A stretch of 64,000 nucleotides of DNA from Alnus glutinosa (taxonomy: Eukaryota > Streptophyta > Magnoliopsida > Fagales > Betulaceae): positions 8,169,501-8,233,500 of the forward strand of contig NC_084888.1 in assembly GCF_958979055.1 (NCBI RefSeq). Direction: 5' to 3'. Positions 1 to 9,239 of the stretch are shown in pieces (position 1 is the first letter of the stretch; every line of letters begins with the position of its first letter). A program made the translations under genes and the position numbers. Under the pieces are notes generated by a model that was not told where the DNA came from, searched no databases, and was given only the letters and a program-made list of their open reading frames with translations.

Positions 1-1475
1 ATCATTCGATCTATCGTGATAGTATCAATCCTATCTGATCGATCGTGATAGTATCGATCCTATACAATCGATCGTGATAGATCCATAGGATCGATAGATA
101 ATCCGATCGATCGTGATCGATCAATAGGATCGTTAGATCATCCGATCGATCGTGATCGATCAATAGGATCGATAGATCATTCGATCGGTCGTGAAAGATC
201 AATATGATTGATAGATCATCCGATCGATCGTAATCGATCAATATGATCGATAGATCATCTGATCGATCGTGATAGATCAATAGGATCGATAAATCATCTG
301 ATCGATCGTGATTGATCAATAGGATCGTTGGATCATCCGATCGATCAATAAGATCGTTAGATCATCCAATCGATCATATCTAATCGATCGTGATAGATCA
401 ATAGGATCGATAGATAATCTGATCGATCGATAGGATTGTTAGACCATTCGATCGATTGTTATAGTATCGATCATATCCGATCAATCGTGATCGATCAATA
501 GGATCGTTAGATCGATCAATAGGATCGATCCCATCGATCGTGATCGATCAATAGGATCGATCCCATCGATCGTGATCGATCCATAGGATCGATAGATCAT
601 TCAATCGATCTTGATAGTATCGATCAAATCGATCAATAGAATCAATAGGATGGATAGATCATCCGATTGATCGAATGATCTATCAATCCTATTGATCTAT
701 AGGATCGATAGATCAATAGGATTTATAGATCATTCGATCAATCATGGTAAATCATCAATCCTATTGATCTATAGGATCGATAGATCAATAGGATTGATAG
801 ATCATTCGATCAATCATGGTAGATCATCAAATCGATCATGATAGATTAATAGGACCGATAGATCATTCGATCGATCATGATAGATCAATAGGATCGATAC
901 ATTATCCGATCAATCATGGTAAATCATTCAATCGATCATGATAGATCATCCGATCGATCATGATATATCAATAGGATCGATAGATCATCCGATCAATCAT
1001 GAAAGTTCAATAGGATTAATAGATCATCCGATCGACCATGATAGATCAATAGGATCGTTAGATCATCCGATCAATCATGGTAGATCATCTGATCGATCAT
1101 GATAGATCCATAGGATTGATTGATCATCCGATCGATTAATAGGATCGATAGATTATCCGATCAATCAATTGTAGATCATCCGATTGATCATGATAGATCA
1201 ATAAGATCGATAGATCATCCGATCAATCATTGTAAATCATCCGCTTGATCGTAATAGATCGATAGATCATCTGATCGATTATGATAGATCATCCAATCGA
1301 TCGTGATTTATCGATAGGACTGATAGATCATCCGATCAATCCTGATCAATAAATATGACCAATAAATCATCCGATCGATCGTGATCGATCAATATGATCG
1401 ATAGATTATTCGATCGATCTTGATAGACCAATAGGATCGATAGATCATTTGATCGATCGTGATAGAGGTCGACTG
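1..1475. repeat. GATC-rich satellite, 39-bp unit
   Basis: A diverged tandem array. A typical unit is 39 bp and combines GATCGATCGTGAT with a block like ATAGGATCGATAGATCATCC. Units are cleanest in the first ~650 bases and more diverged to about 1450, where a variant with CAATCATGG appears. Because 39 is 13 codons, the minus strand of the first 320 bases reads as a 13-residue repeated peptide (HDRSDDLSILLID-like). I treat that as a by-product of the period, not a gene. The array continues beyond the left edge of the window. Confidence 0.9.
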
Positions 1476-1559
1476 ATCAGACTTCACACAATGAAGGTTT
1501 GATCAATTAATATGATTGATAACCATCTGATTGACCATAATGCATTAATTATGAAAACA

Positions 1560-1832
1560 AATTTTTTAAAAATAAAAATAAAAATGAAAAACTAGTTTTC
1601 TATTAAATTTTTTTTAAAAAAAAAAAAAGAAAAAAGAACGATTTTTATTTTTTTTTTGATGAAAGAAAAACCAAAACTTAACTTTTTTTTTTATTTATTT
1701 TAAAAAAAAAAAAAAACCAAATTCTCGAAAAACAAAATTAGTTTTTACAAACAAATTAAAAAAATTAAAGAAAAACAAAAAAAAATTAAAACGAAAAATA
1801 TTTTTTTAAAAAAAAAAAAAAACTGGAAATTT

Positions 1833-1881
<49 letters not shown>

Positions 1882-3033
1882 GAATAAAAAAAAGTAAAAA
1901 TATTATTAGCGGCCATATAAAAAAGTGGCCGCTAATAATCAATTATTAGCCACCACTTTTTTGGCCGCTAATAGTTTTATTATTAGTGGTTACTAATGAA
2001 AATGATTTTTTTAAAAAAATAAAAATAAAAACTGGAAATTTGAAAACATTAAAAAAAAAAAAAAAAAAAGGAAAAAAAAAAGTAAAAATATTATTAGCGG
2101 CCATATAAAAAAGTGGCGCTAATAATCAATTATTAGCGGCCACTTTTTTGGCCGCTAATAGTTTTATTATTAGTGGTTACTAATGAAAATGATCTTTTTT
2201 TTAAAAAATAAAAATAAAATCTGGAAATTTTGAAAACATTAAAAAAAAAAAAAACCAAAAAAAAAAAAAAGTAAAAATATTATTAGCGGCCAAATAAAAA
2301 AAAGAAAAACTAGTTTTCTATTAATCTTTTTTAAAAAAAAAAAAAAAAAAAGAATAAAGAACGATTTTTTTTTTTATTGATAGAAAAACCAAAAATTAAC
2401 TTTTCTTTTTATTATTTTAAAAAACCAATTTTTTTTTTAAATATTTTTTACAAACAAATTAAAAAAATTAAAGAAAAAAAAAATTAAGAATGAAAAATAT
2501 ATATTTAAAATAAAAACATAAAAAAATGAAAATTTTGAAAACATAAACATAAAAAAAATAAAAAAAAATAAAATAAAAAAAAAGGTAAAAATATTATTAG
2601 CGGCCATATAAAAAAGTGGCCGCTAATAACTTGGCGGGGGGGGGGTGGGGGGGGGGGGGGGGGGGGGGGGGGAGTTGCAGGAAACTCCGGGAAATTATTA
2701 GCGGTGACATTAGTTGCCGCTAATAGTTTTATTATTAGCGGCGACTATTGTCGCCACTAATAGTTTCACGGAATTTTCCGCAACTTCCCCGCCAAGTTAT
2801 TAGCGGCCACAATTAGGTGGACGCTAATAGTTTACAAATAACGGCGACTATTAGCGGCCAATTATGTTTGGCCGCTAATAGTGTATTATTAGCGGCCACT
2901 TTTATGATTGGCCGCTAATAGTGTATTATTAGCGGCCACTTTTAAAAGTGGCCGCTAATAATATGATCATTAGCGGCCACTATGCGTTGGCCGCTAATAA
3001 TGTGGCCGCTAATGATCAAATTTCTTGTAGTGT
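1560..3033. mobile_element. CACTA-like non-autonomous element with palindromic subterminal motifs
   Basis: The right end reads TTTCTTGTAGTG, the reverse complement of the CACTACAAGAAA terminus typical of plant CACTA (En/Spm) elements. From about 1905 inward there are many copies of TTATTAGCGGCCAC and its complement in both orientations, giving strong hairpins. An A/T-rich block around 1574-1900 is repeated around 2297-2600, so the body itself contains duplications. I do not see the opposite CACTA terminus, so the left boundary is approximate. There is no coding capacity: the apparent ORFs are homopolymer artefacts. It is inserted in, or fused to, the gypsy LTR fragment on its right. Confidence 0.65.
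2636..2672 (+). repeat. Poly-G tract (~37 nt, one T interruption)
   Basis: A nearly pure G run with a single T lies inside the CACTA-like element, between CGCTAATAACTTGGC and GAGTTGCAGGAAACTCC. The flanks carry the element's palindromic motifs, so the tract sits at a hairpin centre. It could form a G-quadruplex or be a sequencing or assembly length artefact; the sequence alone does not say which. Confidence 0.8.
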
Positions 3034-3695
3034 ATTTACTTCAAAACGATTGGTAGAAACGTAGATCAGGCTTTGTAGATCACGTTATCGAAATCAAATT
3101 GAAGATCGGAACGTTGGATCTTCGTAGATCAAAGATTTTCTATAAAAATTCTAAAAAGAAAAATAAGAATAAGAGGCACTGCCTCTTCAGGTGAGAAGAA
3201 AAGATAAGGGCCGGATGGCCCCTTTTTTTTCAGCAAGGCGCACACTGCGCCTATGTTTTGTAGTGAAGGCCCTTCTATTTTTTTTCCAACATGTTACTTT
3301 TTTCTTTTTTCTTTTTTCTTTTTTCTTTCTTTGTTTGACTTTTCTTTTCTTCATTTATTTAATTAATAATTAATTAATTAATTTCTCTTTTATAATTTCT
3401 TTTGTTTTATATTTCTTTTCCTTTTAATCTTTTCTTTTACTTAGTTTATATTTTTCATTATTTGGACTTTAACAACATTCTTTTGTATTTTATTTTCTTG
3501 AATATCATTTACAAGTCCATAGGATAAATTACCACGCTAAATAAACTTATTTTTATTTAATCTTGATAATCGTATTTTATAAACTTTGGTCTTTTAAAAA
3601 TATTATCTTGCATTTTAAATACACCTAATTAAGTTTAATCAATTATTTACTCAAATTTATACTTTAATTACTAAATAATTTCCCGGACATTACAA
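3034..3695 (-). mobile_element. Truncated long gypsy LTR (antisense)
   Basis: This ends in CCCGGACATTACA, the reverse complement of the start (TGTAATGTCCGGG) of the solo LTR at 43178. The preceding bases match the first ~650 bases of that LTR read backwards, including the segment about confirming 'GATCTTCGTAGATC' and the GGCCGGATGGCC-like stretch. The remainder is missing on the left, where the CACTA-like element begins. Small ORFs here are not genes. Confidence 0.75.
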
Positions 3696-3806
3696 TGATG
3701 ACTCTTATAGTCACATGGTTCGTTCAGTGCGTAACAATCTTCGCAAATGGAATGCCAAATTCCATTACCGATTGAGAACAATAGGGTTTTATACTACAGG
3801 GTTTAT

Positions 3807-4303
3807 TGTAACGACCCAAGGAAAAGCGCTAGCCACATCTGCGCTATCACTCCAAAAGGACTAGTCAATTTGAAGCTTTCCCTAGAATCACTTATAAAGC
3901 CCAGTTTCACTTAGTAACTAGGCAATGTGGGACTTAGCACCCATGAGTATCTTTATAAACTACCCACTCTGTGAACTATTCATCTCTTCCCAATATGGGA
4001 CCGGAGTGTTACAAACTCCCCCCTTAAACCCTGACGTCCTCGTCAGGGCCATGTCAATGCAGTGCTCCAGTACCATATGACCTGGCGTTACAACCTGGCT
4101 CTGATACCATTTGTAACGACCCAAGGAAAAGCGCTAGCCACATCTGCGCTATCACTCCAAAAGGACTAGTCAATTTGAAGCTTTCCCTAGAATCACTTAT
4201 AAAGCCCAGTTTCACCTAGTAACTAGGCAATGTGGGACTTAGCACCCATGAGTATCTTTATAAACTACCCACTCTGTGAACTATTCATCTCTTCCCCAAT
4301 ATG
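3807..4303 (-). mobile_element. TRIM (terminal-repeat retrotransposon in miniature), partial
   Basis: Two direct repeats starting TGTAACGACCCAAGG lie at 3807-4013 (207 bp, ending GTGTTACA) and from 4112 into the gap. Between them are only 98 bp. Read antisense, these hold a tRNA-iMet-type primer site (TGGTATCAGAGC) beside the right LTR and a G-rich polypurine tract (AAGGGGGGAGTT) beside the left one. The element is therefore a minus-oriented TRIM with no coding capacity. Copy B (near 49625) has the uninterrupted sequence GGTTTATAGTC, the empty site. The right LTR end is lost in the gap, so the TSD cannot be verified. Confidence 0.8.
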
Positions 4304-4803
4304 NNNNNNNNNNNNNNNNNNNNNNNNNNNNNNNNNNNNNNNNNNNNNNNNNNNNNNNNNNNNNNNNNNNNNNNNNNNNNNNNNNNNNNNNNNNNNNNNN
4401 NNNNNNNNNNNNNNNNNNNNNNNNNNNNNNNNNNNNNNNNNNNNNNNNNNNNNNNNNNNNNNNNNNNNNNNNNNNNNNNNNNNNNNNNNNNNNNNNNNNN
4501 NNNNNNNNNNNNNNNNNNNNNNNNNNNNNNNNNNNNNNNNNNNNNNNNNNNNNNNNNNNNNNNNNNNNNNNNNNNNNNNNNNNNNNNNNNNNNNNNNNNN
4601 NNNNNNNNNNNNNNNNNNNNNNNNNNNNNNNNNNNNNNNNNNNNNNNNNNNNNNNNNNNNNNNNNNNNNNNNNNNNNNNNNNNNNNNNNNNNNNNNNNNN
4701 NNNNNNNNNNNNNNNNNNNNNNNNNNNNNNNNNNNNNNNNNNNNNNNNNNNNNNNNNNNNNNNNNNNNNNNNNNNNNNNNNNNNNNNNNNNNNNNNNNNN
4801 NNN
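4304..4803. other. Assembly gap (500 N)
   Basis: Exactly 500 N, probably a placeholder rather than a measured length. Comparison with copy B suggests the missing sequence may include the rest of the TRIM, a copia gag remnant of about 2 kb and the left TIR of the MITE. Open frames across the gap are meaningless. Confidence 0.95.
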
Positions 4804-5265
4804 ATAAAAAATTGTCAACATTCCCCCAATAATGAAAATACCTTTAATAAACAAAAATTCAAAAAAAAAAAAAAACTCAAACTAAAAAAGTAAAAGATAT
4901 ACATAAAAACGCGGCCAAATTTAAAAATTAAAAGAAAAATATAAAAAGGTTTTATTTTTTAAATTAATTGTTTTTTCAAAGAAATTAAAACTTTCCGTTT
5001 TTTAAAAAAGAAATTAAAACTTTGGTTTTTTTTTTTTTTAAAAAAAAAAATTGTTTTTTAAATATATATATATATATTTTGAATTTATTGGAGTATTTTT
5101 GTTTAATTGAAAAATTTATAAGGTCATTTTAATCTTTTTACTGTCCTTTGGGGATATTGACAACTTTTTGGTAGTTTTAAAGAGGAGACATTGTCCAAAT
5201 TGAAGGTTTAGGAGGATATTGTCAATTGGATGGTAGTTTGTGAGGGGTATATGGGCTTTTCCCTT
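4804..5265. mobile_element. Long-TIR MITE remnant (copy 1 of 3)
   Basis: Begins in the gap. The inner left arm TTGTCAACATTCCCCC and the right arm (GACATTGTCC..., then TTGTCAATTGGATGGTAG, GGGGTATATGGGC) are inverted complements. The same element lies at 51756-52345 and, truncated, at 31733-32391. The centre is A/T-rich with no ORF. The class is not certain; long TIRs and no coding sequence fit a MITE or foldback element. Confidence 0.65.
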
Positions 5266-5783
5266 ATTTCTTTTTTTTTTTAATATAATTTTTAGGAAAT
5301 TTTAAAAATTCCCCCTAAACTAACAATCGATTTTAAAATAGCCTAATGAATTTCTAAATGTGCTAAAGTGACTAATCAAACTACTAAGGTGTACCAAAAA
5401 TGTCAATTTTTTTTTTTCGATAATACCCTTATTCTCTTAAAAACTAAAATTTTTTAAAAAAAAACTATTTTTTAAACAAAAAGTAAAAACAACCCAAGGG
5501 GTGGAATAATTAAAAAAAAAAAAAAAATCCTGGATAAATGCAAAATCAGTCCATGTAATTGGTCTAAATCACAAATTGTTCACCGCGGTATAAAAATAAT
5601 TTAAAGGTCATCAGGGTAGGGCAAAGTAACAGTTTAGTCATTGCAATCAAAATACTTGATAGATTTCGTTAATGTCTATATCAGCATCAACAAAATGATG
5701 ACATGTATCACTTAGCTTCTCACATGCTAAGAGACACATGTCACTTTATTAGACTGGTTTGTAGCTTATTTCTCTCCATAAAG
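5266..5783. other. Non-coding, A/T-rich repeat shared with copy B
   Basis: There is no gene here. It includes a dispersed repeat (CCCCTAAACTAACAATCGATT... GACTAATCAAACTACTAAGG) also found at about 52380-52500 and, in reverse complement, at about 29440-29600. The rest corresponds to the sequence 3' of gene B exon 2. Confidence 0.6.
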
Positions 5784-6885
5784 TTACACAATTAATACTT
5801 TAGGAAGCATATTGACAATTGAGTGATGGATATGTGTACTTTTTTCTAAAATTAAATAATTAATATACATAACATTAAATAATTTATATTCACAACAAAC
5901 TAACAAAAGAACACATATACCTAAATTCTTTGCAACAGAGTCTCGCTTTGAAGCCTCAGTGTCATCAGCTACTTCCTCATGATGTTGGCCTTCCCAACCC
6001 AGTTTCACAGCCAAGTCCTCCACTGCCACCTTCATCACATCATCTCGAACACCAATATCTGCTTCATACCTGTCCAAAGAGTAATTTTCTTCAGCCTTTA
6101 CCACAGCCCGGCTAACATGAGATGGCATCCCCAAATTCAGACAAGAAGAAAAAATGGCCTCCAATGGGGCACCAAAGACAGAAGAGACTTGACCACTTGC
6201 TCCAACCCCCAGTTTGTTTGCTTTTTTTTTTTTTGGTGGCTACCCCGAGCTTTTCCAATAACAGTTTCTATTTTGTCTAATATCAGAAGACAAATTTTGC
6301 TATAAAGCGCAAAACCTTCACAGTTGTTTTGAAGCAAATCATATATATAATTGCCAAATCCACGAATGGCCTCCAATAGGGAATCAAAGAAAGAAGAGAC
6401 GGAAGAGACTTGACCACTTGCTCTAACCCCCAGTTTGTTTGCTTTTTTTTGCCTAGTTTTTCCAATATCAGTTTTTATTTTGTCTAATGTCAGAAGACCA
6501 GTTTTACAATAAAGTGCAAAATCTTCGCAGTTGTTTTGAAGCAAATCATCATTGCCAAATCCACGTTCAAGAAGATACGATGCTCTTCGGATAACTTCTG
6601 CTGGTGGGTCAGACTTTGCAGTGGTGCATGTGCCACCCCGCAAATGAGCAAGGAAAACTGGTTGAGAAACTCCACATTCGTAACGATACAGAGATTCATT
6701 TCGAAGGAAACAATCCAGGCAAGAACGGACTACACCCCTGTTGGGTTTCCTAAATTCACATTCGGGATAGGAAGAACAGATCAACCTTGAATTATAAAAG
6801 CTAGAATCAGAAGATATCCCACTGCTTGAATTCAAATCTCTATCACGTGTAAAATGGACCACCTTGTTTTCCCCAATAAAGATAC
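5784..6885 (-). pseudogene. LS1-like LRAT/NC-domain pseudogene (copy A, exon 2 only)
   Basis: Homologous to exon 2 of gene B. A splice acceptor (TTTGCAG before GTATCTTTG, complement) lies at 6885/6886. The frame reads [26 protein letters not shown] and then two copies of the cysteine box: [10 protein letters not shown] and, diverged, [10 protein letters not shown]. The second spacer has a run of 13 T (6222-6234) against 8 in gene B. This +5 shifts the frame, after which coding resumes in another frame ([29 protein letters not shown], in parts) to about 5930 and an open extension to 5784. Exon 1, which should supply the first HHG histidine motif, is absent: the intron is cut at 7434 by a CACTA terminus. 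With a frameshift and no first exon it is almost certainly non-functional. Confidence 0.85.
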
Positions 6886-7434
6886 CTGCAAATTCAATAT
6901 GGCTCATGATTAGGCTTGACCCAATAACAAAAGGAGCCATTGAGATTATTGTCAACTGTTTGAAATTTCGTCGAGGTAAAGTTATATCCTTAACATAATA
7001 CAATGTGACCTACATTGTCAACCACTACAGCTTTATGAGGCAGTGAAGGAGGAGCACAGAATACACAATGGGAAATTTGAAGGATGATATATCAAATTTT
7101 GGTTTTAAACTCCTACATCTACTATAGAGCGGTAGACAGCTCACCACCATATTAAGCCATGCAAAGCTGATGAATACTTCAATTGCATGTTGTCCAATGG
7201 TTCAACCCCAAATGCATAGATAGTGTAAATGCAACCACTCAATAATGAAGCACAAGCCATAATAATGTAACATCTTTTCTGATCTGAACTAGCATTACAC
7301 TACAATTTGTGGAGGTAAACTGAACTAGAATTTTACACTACAATTTGTTGGGGAGATAAACGGTTAGAGAGTTTTACAAAGAGTATATTAATATACATAT
7401 TTGGACACCACTCTAGCCCAAAAGCCTAGGCTAA
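6886..7434 (-). other. Partial intron of the copy-A LS1-like pseudogene
   Basis: Corresponds to the 3' part of the intron of gene B (54003 to about 54522), including the TGAGGCAGTGAAGGAGGAGC block. No additional gene is visible. The similarity stops at the CACTAC motif at 7435. Confidence 0.7.
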
Positions 7435-8169
7435 CACTACAAAAAATTTTGGCTTTCCCGGCGTTTTGAGTTGCAGCGTCCAACCCAAAATGCTGCAATA
7501 GATATGCTATTGCAGCGTTTTGTTTGGACGCCAAGAATTGTGAGTTTTGCTGACATATGTGGAGTGAATGCCGGGATAAGTTGGAGCTTTCTTGGCGTTT
7601 GTTGAGGTAACACTGGGATAAGTTGGAGCAAAACGCTGTTAGAAGATTCATCCAAAAAAAAAAACACTGTTAGAAGTATTGGGATAACATTTGTGGGTTG
7701 ATGAAATCTTAGTTAAACGTCCCCACCCTCCTGAAATTTCGAAACTACCTGATTTTGTTCTGATTACGTTCTATGAGAAATTGAATCTCAATCTCCTGAA
7801 TTTTCTCAATCGATCTCCTGAAACGTGTTGTGTACAATGACTTTTCTCTCTATATATATCGAATGTATCACCGATAATGATTAAGCAATAAAGCTGCAAA
7901 ATTATCTTAACTTTCAAATTCTTTCACATATAATACACATTAGAAGCCAAGATTAACGCTACCTCAATCACAAGCCAAGATCAAAGTTCTTGATCAGTCG
8001 TCTCGTGTAGCCGCCACCTCAATCTATCTCATTCTTGAGATTTCAAACTAATACCAGCAGCCAACGTCGGCTTAAGAAGACAATCTGTAAGCAATTTTTT
8101 TCACGGTTTCTTACTCATGATTTATGTCTTTCTTCCTTGATTTTATCTTTACTGATGAAAGTAGTGCGG
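7435..8169. mobile_element. CACTA-like terminus and body (left part)
   Basis: Starts with CACTACAAAAAATTTT directly after the copy-A duplication and is followed by repeated subterminal motifs (GGCGTTTTGAGTTGCAGCG; TTGCAGCGTTTTGTTTGG). This is the architecture of a non-autonomous CACTA element. The body is interrupted at 8165-8169 by the large LTR element (TSD TGCGG) and resumes at 15978. A candidate opposite terminus, GAATTCTTGTAGTA, ends near 16089. It is imperfect, so the right boundary is tentative. No ORF is convincing. Confidence 0.55.
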
Positions 8170-8315
8170 TGTTGAGGAGCTTTTTGGTTCGGTGACGTGG
8201 CACCATCAGAGACGTCCCCTTCGCCCGCGCCTTGGCCTGCAAAACAAGAAAGGCCCGCCGGGGGTTGGCCGGCAGAGCCTCCTCCGACGATCAAGTCAGT
8301 CAAGTGTTTGTATGA

Positions 8316-8370
<55 letters not shown>

Positions 8371-8630
8371 ATAAAAGATTCTGCCCAAATAATTTTTGTA
8401 CTCCCTTTTATATCCTTGCATGCTATATGTCCATTTTGCCCCTGTCAAGCACAAGGCCCAATGGGGACGTCTGATATCTTCTCTGACTTAATTTGACTGG
8501 TGTCATAAATATTGAAGGCTTCCTGCGACCAAGGTTCATGTCTGGGGACTAATCCTTTCCGAGGTCCGAAATCCCACTTGTGGGGCAAACCTGGCCCCAC
8601 TCCAAAGTGGGGACAAATATTTCCCTAACA
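8170..8630 (-). repeat. LTR of the LARD-like element (3' LTR on the sense strand)
   Basis: Begins TGTTGAGGAGC and ends TTCCCTAACA, so TG...CA ends are present in both orientations. It contains a (GA)n tract of about 48 bases near 8319-8367 and the block CAATGGGGACGTCTG. Frames reading as arginine-glutamate repeats come from the (GA)n tract. Confidence 0.9.
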
Positions 8631-9239
8631 ATTACCCCCCAATTCTCCTATCTTTATTATAAAGGTAGGGAGAATTTACCTATTGGAACCTATAGAATTC
8701 AGTTGATTCTGCCGATCATTCTTCATGCACTCTGCGTAACGCCCTCTTCGGACTCCGTGGGAAACTTAAGCATTTCTTTGACCGCCGCTCCATGCGGCTC
8801 CAAGCCATTTATGGCAAGCAATCAGGAATTTATTTCCGTCATAAATTCACCATCAGTTAGGCGCACCTAACACCCCGTAAATCGTGCATGCAGTGATCAT
8901 TATTGTTTTTCTATATATTCGCACTTTCCTTCGCTGGAATGTCATTGGCCTTCAGATTGCCCATTTGAGTAGATCTTCCCTTCTTTTTATTCCTTTCCCG
9001 GAGATCGGATTTTCCCTTTCATTCTTTTTGAATTCTCCAGACCTTCTCGCAATACTCCTCATTCCTGGCGCGGTCCTCACAACCGAGCATATTCACAAAT
9101 TCATCATGGATGGCCCTGGAGTATTCGCTCCTCACGGCGGTTCTATTGAATGTGTGATCTCCGGCTTTAAACACACAAGGGTGTGTGACCCCCGGCTTTA
9201 CGACAACCTGTTCCTGTCCAGCCCACAGGAATTGTGCAG

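Larger units (their letters stand above)
3696..7434. repeat. Segmental duplication, copy A
   Basis: The order of sequence matches 49441-54522: first ATGATGACTC...CAATCTTCGCAAATGG...AATAGGGTTTTAT, then the MITE, then the antisense LS1-like exon 2 and its intron up to CCTAGGCTAA. Compared with copy B, copy A lacks ~68 bp near 3733 and carries a TRIM at 3807. It has an assembly gap where copy B has the copia gag remnant, and it is cut at 7434 by a CACTA terminus. The gene piece in this copy is disabled. Confidence 0.85.

Noticed and set aside
11..319. Open frame with a 13-residue repeated peptide on the minus strand
   Set aside because: It is the translation of a 39-bp satellite, with no start context or non-repeat sequence. 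The whole array reads similarly by chance.
1..1475. CRISPR-like regular repeats
   Set aside because: Units are contiguous and diverged with no unique spacers, and the genome is a plant.
4230..4893. Several open frames across the N block
   Set aside because: They are made of undetermined bases.
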